DNA of 64,000 nt. It comes from Phenylobacterium zucineum HLK1 (GTDB lineage: Bacteria; Pseudomonadota; Alphaproteobacteria; Caulobacterales; Caulobacteraceae). Where the stretch lies: positions 2,272,001 to 2,336,000 of the forward strand of contig NC_011144.1 of assembly GCF_000017265.1 (NCBI RefSeq), written 5' to 3'. Numbering within the stretch: the stretch's first letter is position 1; every line of letters starts with the position of its first letter. The position numbers and the translations under genes are program-made. Shown here one piece after another: positions 25,092 through 32,796 of this stretch. The notes below the pieces were generated by a model. That model saw only the letters and a list, made by a program, of their open reading frames with translations. It searched no databases and was not told where the DNA came from.

Positions 25092-26002
25092 ACGAACACG
25101 AACTCCAGGTCCGGCCCCTGGCGCACGGTGAGGTCGCCGCCCGGATAGATCTCGCCGTCCAGGGTGAAGCCGCCCTCCATCGACACCGACAGGCTGGAGA
25201 CGTCCCGCCGGCGGTAGCCTGCCCGCTCGAGCCACGGCGGCTGCGCGCCGCGCAGGATGGTGGGGACGGCCATCGGCAGGCGCCGCGGCGGCGCCTCCAC
25301 AGCCAGGGCCTTGAGGCCCTCATGCGGCGGACCGAACGGCTGCAGGCCGAGGGGGAAGCGCTTGAGCGTCGCGGCCAGGACCAGGAACCAGTCGCGGGTC
25401 TCGGGGGCGGCCTCGCCCAGGGCCAGCGTCGCCGGCTCGCCCCGGCGCCAGGGATCCTGCGGGCCGCCCGCCAGCGTGCGCGCCGCGGCGCCGGCGATGG
25501 TCATGACGATGGCGGCGTTGTCGAAGAAGCCGAGGCCGTGGGTGCGCTGGGCCAGCTCGGTGCCGCGCACGAAGGCGCCCATGCCGAACAGGAAGCCGCG
25601 CAGCTCGGGCTCGTCCGCGCCGGCGCGGACCACCTCAAGGCAGGCCCGGACCTTGCGCTTGGCCGGGTCGCGGGCCGCCGCCAGCATGGCCCGCACGGGC
25701 GTTCCCAGCGGCACCCCCAGGTCGAGCGCAAGCGCATTGGTCTTGCCGTTGGGGATCACGCCGAAGGTCGGCAGCCGGTCGCCGTAGGCCTCGGTCGCCC
25801 GGGTCAGCACGTCGCGCACCGTGCCGTCGCCGCCGTCGATGACGACGAAGTCCACGCCCGACTTGGCGAACCAGGCCAGGGCCTCGGTGAGGTCGTCCGG
25901 CCGTTCGGGCACGGCCTCCAGCACGCCAGGCGGCGCAAGGGCGGGCGCCCCCGCCAGGTTGCGGTGGCTCTTGAGGTTGCGGATGACGCCGGCGCGGATC
26001 AA
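25088..26002 (-). CDS. cpgB: Diacylglycerol-kinase family lipid kinase (ceramide kinase)
   Basis: This 304-residue protein has a DAGK catalytic domain. The ATP-binding/catalytic glycine motif is VVIDGGDGTVRDVLTRA near residue 55, followed by IPNGKTNALALDLGVPLG, corresponding to the P-GTxNxxA motif of the family. The second, beta-rich domain continues to the C-terminus (FTLDGEIYPGGDLTV). In Caulobacter the gene in this place (as I recall CCNA_01218, CpgB) phosphorylates ceramide. The start is taken as the TTG at 26002 overlapping the upstream stop as TTGA; no better candidate exists. Confidence 0.85.
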   Translation of the reverse strand: MIRAGVIRNLKSHRNLAGAPALAPPGVLEAVPERPDDLTEALAWFAKSGVDFVVIDGGDGTVRDVLTRATEAYGDRLPTFGVIPNGKTNALALDLGVPLGTPVRAMLAAARDPAKRKVRACLEVVRAGADEPELRGFLFGMGAFVRGTELAQRTHGLGFFDNAAIVMTIAGAAARTLAGGPQDPWRRGEPATLALGEAAPETRDWFLVLAATLKRFPLGLQPFGPPHEGLKALAVEAPPRRLPMAVPTILRGAQPPWLERAGYRRRDVSSLSVSMEGGFTLDGEIYPGGDLTVRQGPDLEFVFV

Positions 26003-27144
26003 CGCGAGAGCCAGGAGACGACCCGGCCTTTCGGCATGGCCATCGCCTGCACCACCTGGGCCAGGTGGACGACGAGGCAGATCGCCGTCCAGACCGCCAC
26101 CAGGAACAGGCCGATCTCGGGCCTGCCCGCGAGCCATGCCAGGGTCAGCACGATCAGGTTCGGGTTCCGCCGGGCGGTGATCAGCCGGAAGAAGCTGTCG
26201 AACGGACGCCAGGCGTGCACGTGGAAGCCGAAGAGGCGCATGAACACCCCCTCCTCCACCCGCTGCAGCACGTAGCCGGCCAGGATCACGCCCAGGGTCA
26301 GCTCGGGGAACGGCGGCGGCAGGCCGACCTGGAAGCAGCCGACGTACCAGGCCCACCACCAGAAGGGCGGATGGACGAGGTCGATGCCGTGGTCGAAGAC
26401 GTTGCCCCACTTCGACGAGGTCATGGTGGTGCGGGCCAGCTTGCCGTCCACCGTGTCGAGGAAGGTCATGATCCAGCCGGCCAGCAGGCCCCAGCCGAAC
26501 TCGCCGATCCAGAACAGCCAGAAGGCGGCCAGGACCAGCAGGAAGCCCGCGAAGGTCACCATGTTGGGCGTCAGCTTCGCCTCAGCGCACCAGCGGGTGA
26601 CGATCCGCGCCGGAACCGGCCAGACGTACTTGGTGACGACGTCGGTGACGCCCTTGTACGAGCCGGCGAAGGTGCGGGCCTCGATGGCGCGGACGTTATC
26701 GGCGGTCAGCCGCTCCAGCACCGGCGCCTCGCGCTTGCGCAGCGCCTCGTTGTAGGCAAGCTCGGCCGGCGACAGCGCCTGCAGCCCCGGAGGCGCGCGG
26801 CCGGCCTGCAGGTCCGCCGACGCCGCCGCGGCGTCCGCCGCCGGCACGTGGGCCGCCACCGCCCGGCCGTCGTCGGTCACCAGCACCGTTCCGGGGCGCC
26901 GGGACAGCGTCGCCACCAGCCCCTCGTCATAGACCCAGTCGCCCAGGGTCAGCACCACCGTGCGTCCCGAGGCGACGTCCGCCGCCTCGGCCGGCTCCAC
27001 GCCCGCGCGCACATAGGTCCGGCGCAGCCGCTCGCGCGCCGTCATCCCCCACAGCCGCACCTCGCCCGAGCCCAGGATGAGCCCCAGCGGCGCGGTCTTG
27101 CCCTCGCCCGTGTTCGTCAAAAGTCTCGCGCGCCTCTCACGCAA
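25999..27144 (-). CDS. cpgA: Nucleotidyltransferase-like/CDP-alcohol phosphatidyltransferase fusion
   Basis: This 381-residue membrane protein probably attaches the head group in sphingolipid synthesis. Residues 1 to about 165 are soluble and nucleotidyltransferase-like (LILGSGEVRLWG, VLTLGDWVYDEG). From about residue 180 there are membrane segments and a complete CDP-alcohol phosphotransferase motif, DTVDGKLAR, followed at the expected spacing by Gly and two Asp (WGNVFDHGID). It forms an operon with the kinase and Tam41-like genes. The start is uncertain: TTG at 27144 or TTG at 27120, neither with a strong ribosome site. The cpgA symbol rests on synteny with Caulobacter. Confidence 0.8.
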   Translation of the reverse strand: MRERRARLLTNTGEGKTAPLGLILGSGEVRLWGMTARERLRRTYVRAGVEPAEAADVASGRTVVLTLGDWVYDEGLVATLSRRPGTVLVTDDGRAVAAHVPAADAAAASADLQAGRAPPGLQALSPAELAYNEALRKREAPVLERLTADNVRAIEARTFAGSYKGVTDVVTKYVWPVPARIVTRWCAEAKLTPNMVTFAGFLLVLAAFWLFWIGEFGWGLLAGWIMTFLDTVDGKLARTTMTSSKWGNVFDHGIDLVHPPFWWWAWYVGCFQVGLPPPFPELTLGVILAGYVLQRVEEGVFMRLFGFHVHAWRPFDSFFRLITARRNPNLIVLTLAWLAGRPEIGLFLVAVWTAICLVVHLAQVVQAMAMPKGRVVSWLSR

Positions 27145-27200
27145 ATCACCGGAACCTGATACCCAGCCGGCGCGCCCCTTGGATAGAACGCGGCCCCGAA

Positions 27201-28112
27201 TTGTCCACCTTCCGCCTCGCGCACCTGTCTGACCCGCACCTGCCGCCGCCGGCCCGGGCGCTGCGGCTGGCCGACATGGCCTCGAAACGGGCGCTTAGCC
27301 GCTTGGCCTGGCGACGCAAGCGCCATCGCCACAGCCCCGCCGTCCTCGACGCCCTGATCGCCGACCTGCGGCGATGCGCCCCGGACCACATCGCCATAAC
27401 CGGCGACCTCACCAATTTCGCGACACACGAGGAATTCGCCGCCGCCGCCGAGTGGCTGAGGACCCTGGGCGATCCCGCCTCCGTCACCGTCAGCCCGGGC
27501 AACCACGACGCCCTCGTCGCCCACCGCACGCCCGACCGGTTCGCCCCCTGGGCCCCCTGGCTGGGCGATACGCCGCAGGCCGACTTCCCGCACGTGCGGG
27601 TCCGCGGGTGCGTGGCGATCGTCAACGCCTGCACGGCGGTCCCCACCGCGTGGCGCCTCGCCCAGGGCGCGCTGGGGCAGGACCAGATCGCGCGGCTCGA
27701 GGCCGCCCTGCGCCGGGCGAAGGCCGAGGGGCTCTACCGAATCGTCCTGCTGCACCATCCGCCCGCCGAGGGCGCCGTGTCGGCCCGCAAGGCGCTGACC
27801 GACGCCGGCCGGTTCCGGGCGGTGCTGGAGGCGGTCGGCGCCGAGCTCGTGCTGCACGGCCACGCCCACGACGCCCTGCTGCACCGCATCCCCGGCCCGC
27901 AGGGGGCCATACCGGTGCTGGGGGTCCCCTCGGCTTCGGCCCCGCCGGGCGGCCACGACCCCGCGGCCCAGTGGCGGCTGATCGAGGTGACGCGCCGGAG
28001 CGGCGGCTTCTCCACGCGCATCGAGGCGCGGGGGATCGCCCCCGGAAACACCGTCGAGCGCCTGGGCGCCTACGCCCTGGCCGCCGACCGGGCCGCGGGC
28101 CTGGCGGCCTAG
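27201..28112 (+). CDS. Calcineurin-like metallophosphoesterase
   Basis: The 303-residue protein has all the di-metal ligand motifs of the family: LSDPHL (DxH), ITGDLTNF (GD), SPGNHDAL (GNHD), VLLHHPP and LHGHAHDAL (GHxH). It should hydrolyse a phosphate ester; related proteins act on cyclic nucleotides, sugar phosphates or lipid phosphates. It is divergent from the cpg-like genes and begins the rightward half of the sphingolipid region, so a phosphorylated lipid or head-group intermediate is possible but unproven. The start is the TTG at 27201, with no clear ribosome site; it gives a good N-terminus (MSTFRLAHLSDPHL). Confidence 0.9.
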   Translation: MSTFRLAHLSDPHLPPPARALRLADMASKRALSRLAWRRKRHRHSPAVLDALIADLRRCAPDHIAITGDLTNFATHEEFAAAAEWLRTLGDPASVTVSPGNHDALVAHRTPDRFAPWAPWLGDTPQADFPHVRVRGCVAIVNACTAVPTAWRLAQGALGQDQIARLEAALRRAKAEGLYRIVLLHHPPAEGAVSARKALTDAGRFRAVLEAVGAELVLHGHAHDALLHRIPGPQGAIPVLGVPSASAPPGGHDPAAQWRLIEVTRRSGGFSTRIEARGIAPGNTVERLGAYALAADRAAGLAA

Positions 28113-28180
28113 CGCGCCGGGGCCCGGCTCCCTATGATCTGCCGGCGGCTGCGCCGCGCTTCACCGGACATGGACACGCC

Positions 28181-28615
28181 GTGACGAACCCCACCGCCCG
28201 CAAGTTCGGCTATCCGCGGACGAAGGTCGCCGAGACGGCGCACTGGCTGGTGCTGGTCCGACCGCAGCAGCCGACGTTCGGCTCGCTGGTGCTGGTCTGC
28301 AAGGAGGACGCGCAGGCGTTCTCGGACGTCAGCCCCGCCGCCTTCGCCGACCTGAAGGTCGCGGTGAGCGGCATCGAGGACCTGCTGCGGCGCGCGGTCG
28401 GCTACGAGAAGATCAACTACCTGATGCTGATGATGGTCGATACGGACGTCCACTTCCACGTCCTGCCGAGGTACGAGGGATCCCGCGAGCACGGCGGGCG
28501 GGCGTTCCCGGACGCCGGCTGGCCGGGCCAGCCGCAGCTTGCATCCCACGTCGCCCTGGACGATGACGAGGCCGCGGCCCTGGCCGCCGACTTCGCCGCG
28601 CGCTGGCAGGCCTGA
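28181..28615 (+). CDS. HIT-family protein with altered triad
   Basis: The 144-residue protein resembles HIT (histidine triad) nucleotide hydrolases or transferases. The motif region reads VDTDVHFHVLPRYEG: the second and third triad histidines and the PR are present, but the first His position is Asp. The middle and last His, the usual catalytic ones, remain, so activity on nucleoside phosphates is possible. The GTG at 28181 begins VTNPTARKFGYPRTKV. It lies 68 bp after the phosphoesterase gene and 23 bp before the LptF-like gene in the same direction. Confidence 0.8.
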   Translation: MTNPTARKFGYPRTKVAETAHWLVLVRPQQPTFGSLVLVCKEDAQAFSDVSPAAFADLKVAVSGIEDLLRRAVGYEKINYLMLMMVDTDVHFHVLPRYEGSREHGGRAFPDAGWPGQPQLASHVALDDDEAAALAADFAARWQA

Positions 28616-28638
28616 AGCGCCCGCGACCCGGGGGGAAT

Positions 28639-29829
28639 GTGAGCCTCATCGACCGTTACCTTCTCCGGATGGCGTTCTGGCCCATGGTCGGGGCCACGGC
28701 GGTGACGCTGGTCGCCCTGCTGCTGGAACGGATCCTGCGCCTGCTGGACCTGCTGTCGGAAAGCAGCGAGCGGTTCACCTTCGTCGCCCAGCTGGCCGTC
28801 AACCTCGTGCCGCACTACGTGGGCCTGACCCTGCCCGCGGCGTTCTTCATCGCCCTGATCATCGTCGTGAACCGGATGAATCAGGCCTCTGAGATCGACG
28901 CCCTGCTGGCGGCCGGCGTCTCGCTGACGCGGCTGGCGGCGCCCTATCTGGTGCTGGCGGGGGTTCTCAGCTTCCTGACGCTGATCGTGTTCGGCGCGCT
29001 GCAGCCCTACAGCCGCTACGCCTACCGCGCGGTGCTGCACGCGGCCCAGAACGCCGGCTGGAGCGGCCAGGTGCCCGAGGGGACGATCATCGCCCCCAAC
29101 GACGACCTGATCATGACCACCGACCAGGCCGACGCCGCGGGCCAGCGGCTGACCCGGGTGTTCATCCGCCGCCTGACGCCCGAGGGACGCGAAGAGGTCA
29201 CCACGGCGGGCGTCGCCGAGCTTCGCCGGACCGCCGACGGTAAGAACGTCACCCTCATGCTGAAGGACGGCCAGCAGCTGCGCTTCAACCGGCGCGGCGA
29301 GCCCGAGCTGCTCTCGTTCGAGGACTTCACCATGCAGCTGCCGCTGAGCGGGCCCGCCCGGCTGCTGCGCGCCCGCGGCGGCGACGAGCGCGAGCTCAAC
29401 CTCTTCGAGCTGGCCAAGAAGGCGAACGATCCCCAGTCGGTGATCCCGCGCGAGACCCTGCTGGCCGAGCTCTACGGGCGCCTGGCGCGGGCGCTGGCCC
29501 TGCCGCTGCTGCCGCTGCTGGCCGTGCCGCTGGGCCTGTCGGCCAAGCGCAGCGGCCGCGCGCCGGGGGTGATCGTGGGCGGGATCTTGCTGCTCGCCTT
29601 CCACCACCTCATCCAGCTGGGCCAGAGCTTCGCCGAGACGGGCCGCGCGCCGGCCGAGGCGGGCGTCGGGATCCCCTTCGTCGCCTTCGCGGCGATCTGC
29701 TTCACCGTCTTCCTCACCAGCCGCAAGCGGCCGGGCGAGACCCCCGTCGGACGGGTGATGGAGCACCTGGCGAACGTCATCGTGCGCGTGCGCAAGCGGG
29801 TGAAGCTGCGCCGGAAGGCCCTGCCGTGA
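28639..29829 (+). CDS. LptF/LptG (YjgP/YjgQ) family permease, first of pair
   Basis: This inner-membrane protein of the LptF/LptG family normally extracts LPS from the membrane together with the LptB ATPase. The 396-residue product has three N-terminal membrane segments (up to about residue 125), a periplasmic beta-rich domain (about 130-275; VFIRRLTPEGREEVTTAG) and three C-terminal segments with LALPLLPLLAVPLGLSAKRS, the family's hallmark region. The GTG start lies at 28639 behind a GGGGGAA. The stop overlaps the second permease gene (GTGA). The pair sits between sphingolipid genes, not with lptD, so it may export a sphingolipid rather than LPS (inference). Confidence 0.88.
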   Translation: MSLIDRYLLRMAFWPMVGATAVTLVALLLERILRLLDLLSESSERFTFVAQLAVNLVPHYVGLTLPAAFFIALIIVVNRMNQASEIDALLAAGVSLTRLAAPYLVLAGVLSFLTLIVFGALQPYSRYAYRAVLHAAQNAGWSGQVPEGTIIAPNDDLIMTTDQADAAGQRLTRVFIRRLTPEGREEVTTAGVAELRRTADGKNVTLMLKDGQQLRFNRRGEPELLSFEDFTMQLPLSGPARLLRARGGDERELNLFELAKKANDPQSVIPRETLLAELYGRLARALALPLLPLLAVPLGLSAKRSGRAPGVIVGGILLLAFHHLIQLGQSFAETGRAPAEAGVGIPFVAFAAICFTVFLTSRKRPGETPVGRVMEHLANVIVRVRKRVKLRRKALP

Positions 29830-30881
29830 GCCTCGGCCTCTACCTCTTCAGGCTCGCCTTCGGCCGCATCCTGGCGGCGCTGGCGGTGCTGGTCGGCATC
29901 CTGCAGATCCTCGACCTGCTGGACGTCACGACCGAGATCCTCGACCGCGAGCTGGGGGCGCAGGGCGTGGCCTACTATGCGCTGCTGCGCCTGCCGCGGC
30001 TGGTCGAGCAGGCCGCGCCGCTGGCGGTGCTGGCGGGCTCGCTGTTCGCCTTCGCCAAGCTGGCCGGCGAGAGCGCGGTGACGGCGATGCGCTCCACCGG
30101 CATCTCGGCCTACCGGATCACGCTGCTGGCGCTGCCGGCCGCGGCCCTGGTCGCCGCCGCCCAGCTCGTCATCGGCATGGCCGTCGCGCCCCGCACCGAC
30201 GCGGCCCTGACCCGCTGGTGGCAGGCCACCACCCCGCGGGAAGAGGTCAAGCCGCAGGACGTGATCACCTTCCGGGTCGGCGACGACATCGTCTCGGCGC
30301 GCCCGTCGGCCGACGCCCAGCGGATGTCGGAGGTCGTCATCTACCGGCGCGACGGCGCCGGCCGGCTGGTGCAGCGCACCGCCGCCGACGCGGCCGTCTA
30401 CGATCAGGGCGCGTGGCGGCTGATCGCCCCGCGGTTCGAGGCCATCAGCGAGGGCGAGGTGCAGACCGGCGCCGCCGAATCCATGACCTGGACCCGGTCG
30501 CTGCGGCCCGCCGACGTCCGCGCCCTGCAGTCCGGCGGCTCGACCATCTCGGCCGCGGAGGCCCGGCGCGCGCTGCACGGCGGCGTCTCGGTGCGGCCCA
30601 AGACCTACTACGACACCCAGCTCCACCGCGCCTGGGCCGCGCCCGCGGCGTGCCTCGTCATGCTGCTGCTGGCCGCCCCGGCCGCCCTCGCCAACTTCCG
30701 CGGCGGAGGGACCACGCTGATGGTCCAGTGCCTGGCCGCGGGGCTGCTGTTCCTGGTCTTCGACGGCGCCTTCACGGCCCTCGGCGAGAGCGGCGCGGCG
30801 CCGGCCATGCTCGCGGCCTGGGGGGCCCCCGTCATCTTCGGGGCCCTCGGCGTCACGGCCCTGCTCTACCTGGAGGGCTGA
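29826..30881 (+). CDS. LptG/LptF (YjgP/YjgQ) family permease, second of pair
   Basis: This 351-residue protein is the partner of the preceding permease. Membrane segments lie at about residues 10-30, 55-75 (LVEQAAPLAVLAGSLFAFAKL) and 95-120, then a periplasmic domain carries EVVIYRRDGAGRLVQR and LQSGGSTISAAEARRAL. Three further segments follow from about residue 265 (AWAAPAACLVMLLLAAPAAL). No ATPase gene accompanies the pair, so it would have to borrow LptB from elsewhere. It ends one base into the ceramide synthase start (TGATG), so permease and ceramide synthase are probably translated together. Confidence 0.87.
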   Translation: MSLGLYLFRLAFGRILAALAVLVGILQILDLLDVTTEILDRELGAQGVAYYALLRLPRLVEQAAPLAVLAGSLFAFAKLAGESAVTAMRSTGISAYRITLLALPAAALVAAAQLVIGMAVAPRTDAALTRWWQATTPREEVKPQDVITFRVGDDIVSARPSADAQRMSEVVIYRRDGAGRLVQRTAADAAVYDQGAWRLIAPRFEAISEGEVQTGAAESMTWTRSLRPADVRALQSGGSTISAAEARRALHGGVSVRPKTYYDTQLHRAWAAPAACLVMLLLAAPAALANFRGGGTTLMVQCLAAGLLFLVFDGAFTALGESGAAPAMLAAWGAPVIFGALGVTALLYLEG

Positions 30882-32047
30882 TGGCCTACGACCGCCCCGC
30901 TTCCGCCGTGCAGGTCGTCCCCGTGGCCTCGGCCGCCGAGCTGGAGCGGTTCATCCGCGTGCCGATGCGGCTGGGCGCCGGCGACCCCAACTACATCGCC
31001 CCCCTGCTGGCCGAGCGGCGCGAGGCGCTGAGCGCCAAGGGCAACCCGTTCTTCGCCCACGCCGACGTGCAGTTCTGGCTGGCGGTGAAGGACGGCCGCG
31101 ACGTGGGCCGGATCAGCGCCCAGATCGACCACCTGAACCCGCAGACCCGCGAGGGCTACGGCAACTTCGGCCTGATCGCCGCCGAGGACGACGCCGAGGT
31201 GTTCGCCGCCCTGTTCGCCGCCGCCGAGGCGTGGCTGCGCGAGCGCGGCTGCCGCGCCGCCCTTGGCCCCATCAACCTGTCCACCAACGAGGAGGTGGGC
31301 CTGCTGGTCGAGGGCCACGACACACCGCCGATGTTCATGATGGGCCACGACGCCCCCTGGACCGGGAGCCGCATCGAAGGCCAGGGCTACGCCAAGGCCA
31401 GGGACCTCTACGCCTACGCCTGCGACGTCTCGCACGACCTGCCGCCGTCGATCCTGCGCCGGGTGCGCAAGGCGCCGCCCGAGGGCGTGGTGCTGCGCAA
31501 GCTGGACATGAAGCGGTTCGGCGAGGAGGTCCGCACCCTCACCGAAATCCTCAACGACGCCTGGTCGGGCAACTGGGGCTTCACGCCCACCACCGAGGCC
31601 GAGACCAAGCAGCTCGCCAACGCCCTGAAGTTGGTGCTGGACCCGGACCTGACCTGGTTCGCCGAGATCGACGGCGAGGCCGCGGGGTTCATGGTGCTGC
31701 TGCCGAACGTCAACGAGGCGATCGCCGACCTTCGGGGCCGGCTGGCGCCGTTCGGCTGGGCCAAGCTGCTGTGGCGGCTGAAGGTGCGGCGGGTGAAGAC
31801 GGGCCGCGTGCCGCTGATGGGCGTGAAGCGCCGGTTCGCCGGCGCCCACCGCGGCCAGCTCCTGCCCTTCCAGCTGATCGACGCCGTGGTGCAGGAGGCC
31901 CGGCGCAAGGGCTACCAGCGCTACGAGCTGTCGTGGGTGCTGGAGGACAACCTGCCGATGCGGCGGATCTGCGAGGCGGGCGGCGCGCGGATCTACAAGA
32001 CCTACCGGCTCTACGAGAAGGCCCTCGACGACAAGGGTCTGGCGTGA
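30881..32047 (+). CDS. bcerS: Bacterial ceramide synthase (GNAT-fold acyltransferase)
   Basis: This enzyme adds the second acyl chain to the sphingoid base amine. The 388-residue protein begins MAYDRPASAVQVVPVASAAE and has two acyltransferase-like halves. Recognisable parts are RLGAGDPNYIAPLLAERREA, FWLAVKDGRDVGRISAQID, ALGPINLSTNEEVGLLVEG and a C-terminal RYELSWVLEDNLPMRRICEA with the GNAT-like AGG end. Unlike eukaryotic ceramide synthases it is soluble. Its identity follows from resemblance and from synteny with the Caulobacter bCerS gene (as I recall CCNA_01212) near spt. The ATG at 30881 overlaps the LptG-like stop; the stop overlaps the next gene's GTG. Confidence 0.87.
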   Translation: MAYDRPASAVQVVPVASAAELERFIRVPMRLGAGDPNYIAPLLAERREALSAKGNPFFAHADVQFWLAVKDGRDVGRISAQIDHLNPQTREGYGNFGLIAAEDDAEVFAALFAAAEAWLRERGCRAALGPINLSTNEEVGLLVEGHDTPPMFMMGHDAPWTGSRIEGQGYAKARDLYAYACDVSHDLPPSILRRVRKAPPEGVVLRKLDMKRFGEEVRTLTEILNDAWSGNWGFTPTTEAETKQLANALKLVLDPDLTWFAEIDGEAAGFMVLLPNVNEAIADLRGRLAPFGWAKLLWRLKVRRVKTGRVPLMGVKRRFAGAHRGQLLPFQLIDAVVQEARRKGYQRYELSWVLEDNLPMRRICEAGGARIYKTYRLYEKALDDKGLA

Positions 32048-32796
32048 ACGACCTTTCGGCCCTGATCCTCGCGGGCTCGCGCGGCGGCGCGGACCCGGTC
32101 GCCGACTACGCGGGCGTGGCGCACAAGGCGTTGATCGAGCTGGAGGGACGCACCCTGCTCGCGCGGGTCGCGGAGGCCCTGAAGGACGCCGGCGCAGGAC
32201 GGATCGCCGTTTCCTGCAGCGACCCGGCCGTGGCGACGGCCGCCGAGGCGCTCGGCCTGGAGGTGCTGCCGGCCGCCGAGGGCCCGAGCCTCAGCGTGCG
32301 CGCCGCCGCCGAGCGGCTGGGCTTTCCCCTGCTGGTCACCACCGCCGATCACGCCCTGCTCCGCCCGGAATGGATCGCCCGCTTCCGCGCCGACTTGCCG
32401 GCGGACGTGGACGTCGCGGCGATGATGGCCCGCCGCGCCGAGGTGGAGGCGGCCGCGCCGGGCACGCAGCGCACCTACCTCAAGCTCTCGGACGGCGAGT
32501 GGTCGGGCTGCAACCTGTTCTGGCTGCAGAGCGAGCGGGCGCTGGGCGCGGTGGCGTTCTGGCGACGGCTCGAGGCCGAGCGGAAGAACCCGGTGGCCAT
32601 GGCCGGTCTGCTGGGACCGGGCATCCTGCTGCGCTACCTCGCGGGACGCCTCGGGATGACCGACGCGGTCCGGCGGCTGGGCGAGCTGGCGCACGTGCGG
32701 GCCGCGGTCGTGCCGACGCCCTACGGCCTGGCGGCCGTGGACGTGGACAAGCCCGCCGACCTCGACCTGGTGCGCAGGCTGGTCGGCGAGGCCTAG
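32044..32796 (+). CDS. MobA-like nucleotidyltransferase of the sphingolipid operon
   Basis: The 250-residue protein is a single-domain nucleotidyltransferase fold. It has ALILAGSRGGADPVADYAG, where other members have LAGGxSxRMG, a Lys in HKALIELEGRTLLARV, and VTTADHALLRPEWI with the metal-binding Asp. Later come GCNLFWLQSERALG and a C-terminal AVDVDKPADLDLV similar to MobA/IspD-type enzymes. It probably makes an activated (CDP or other) compound, perhaps for the sphingolipid head group; the substrate is unknown. Its GTG overlaps the ceramide synthase stop (GTGA). Its TAG shares bases with the stop of the convergent gene. Confidence 0.82.
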   Translation: MNDLSALILAGSRGGADPVADYAGVAHKALIELEGRTLLARVAEALKDAGAGRIAVSCSDPAVATAAEALGLEVLPAAEGPSLSVRAAAERLGFPLLVTTADHALLRPEWIARFRADLPADVDVAAMMARRAEVEAAAPGTQRTYLKLSDGEWSGCNLFWLQSERALGAVAFWRRLEAERKNPVAMAGLLGPGILLRYLAGRLGMTDAVRRLGELAHVRAAVVPTPYGLAAVDVDKPADLDLVRRLVGEA

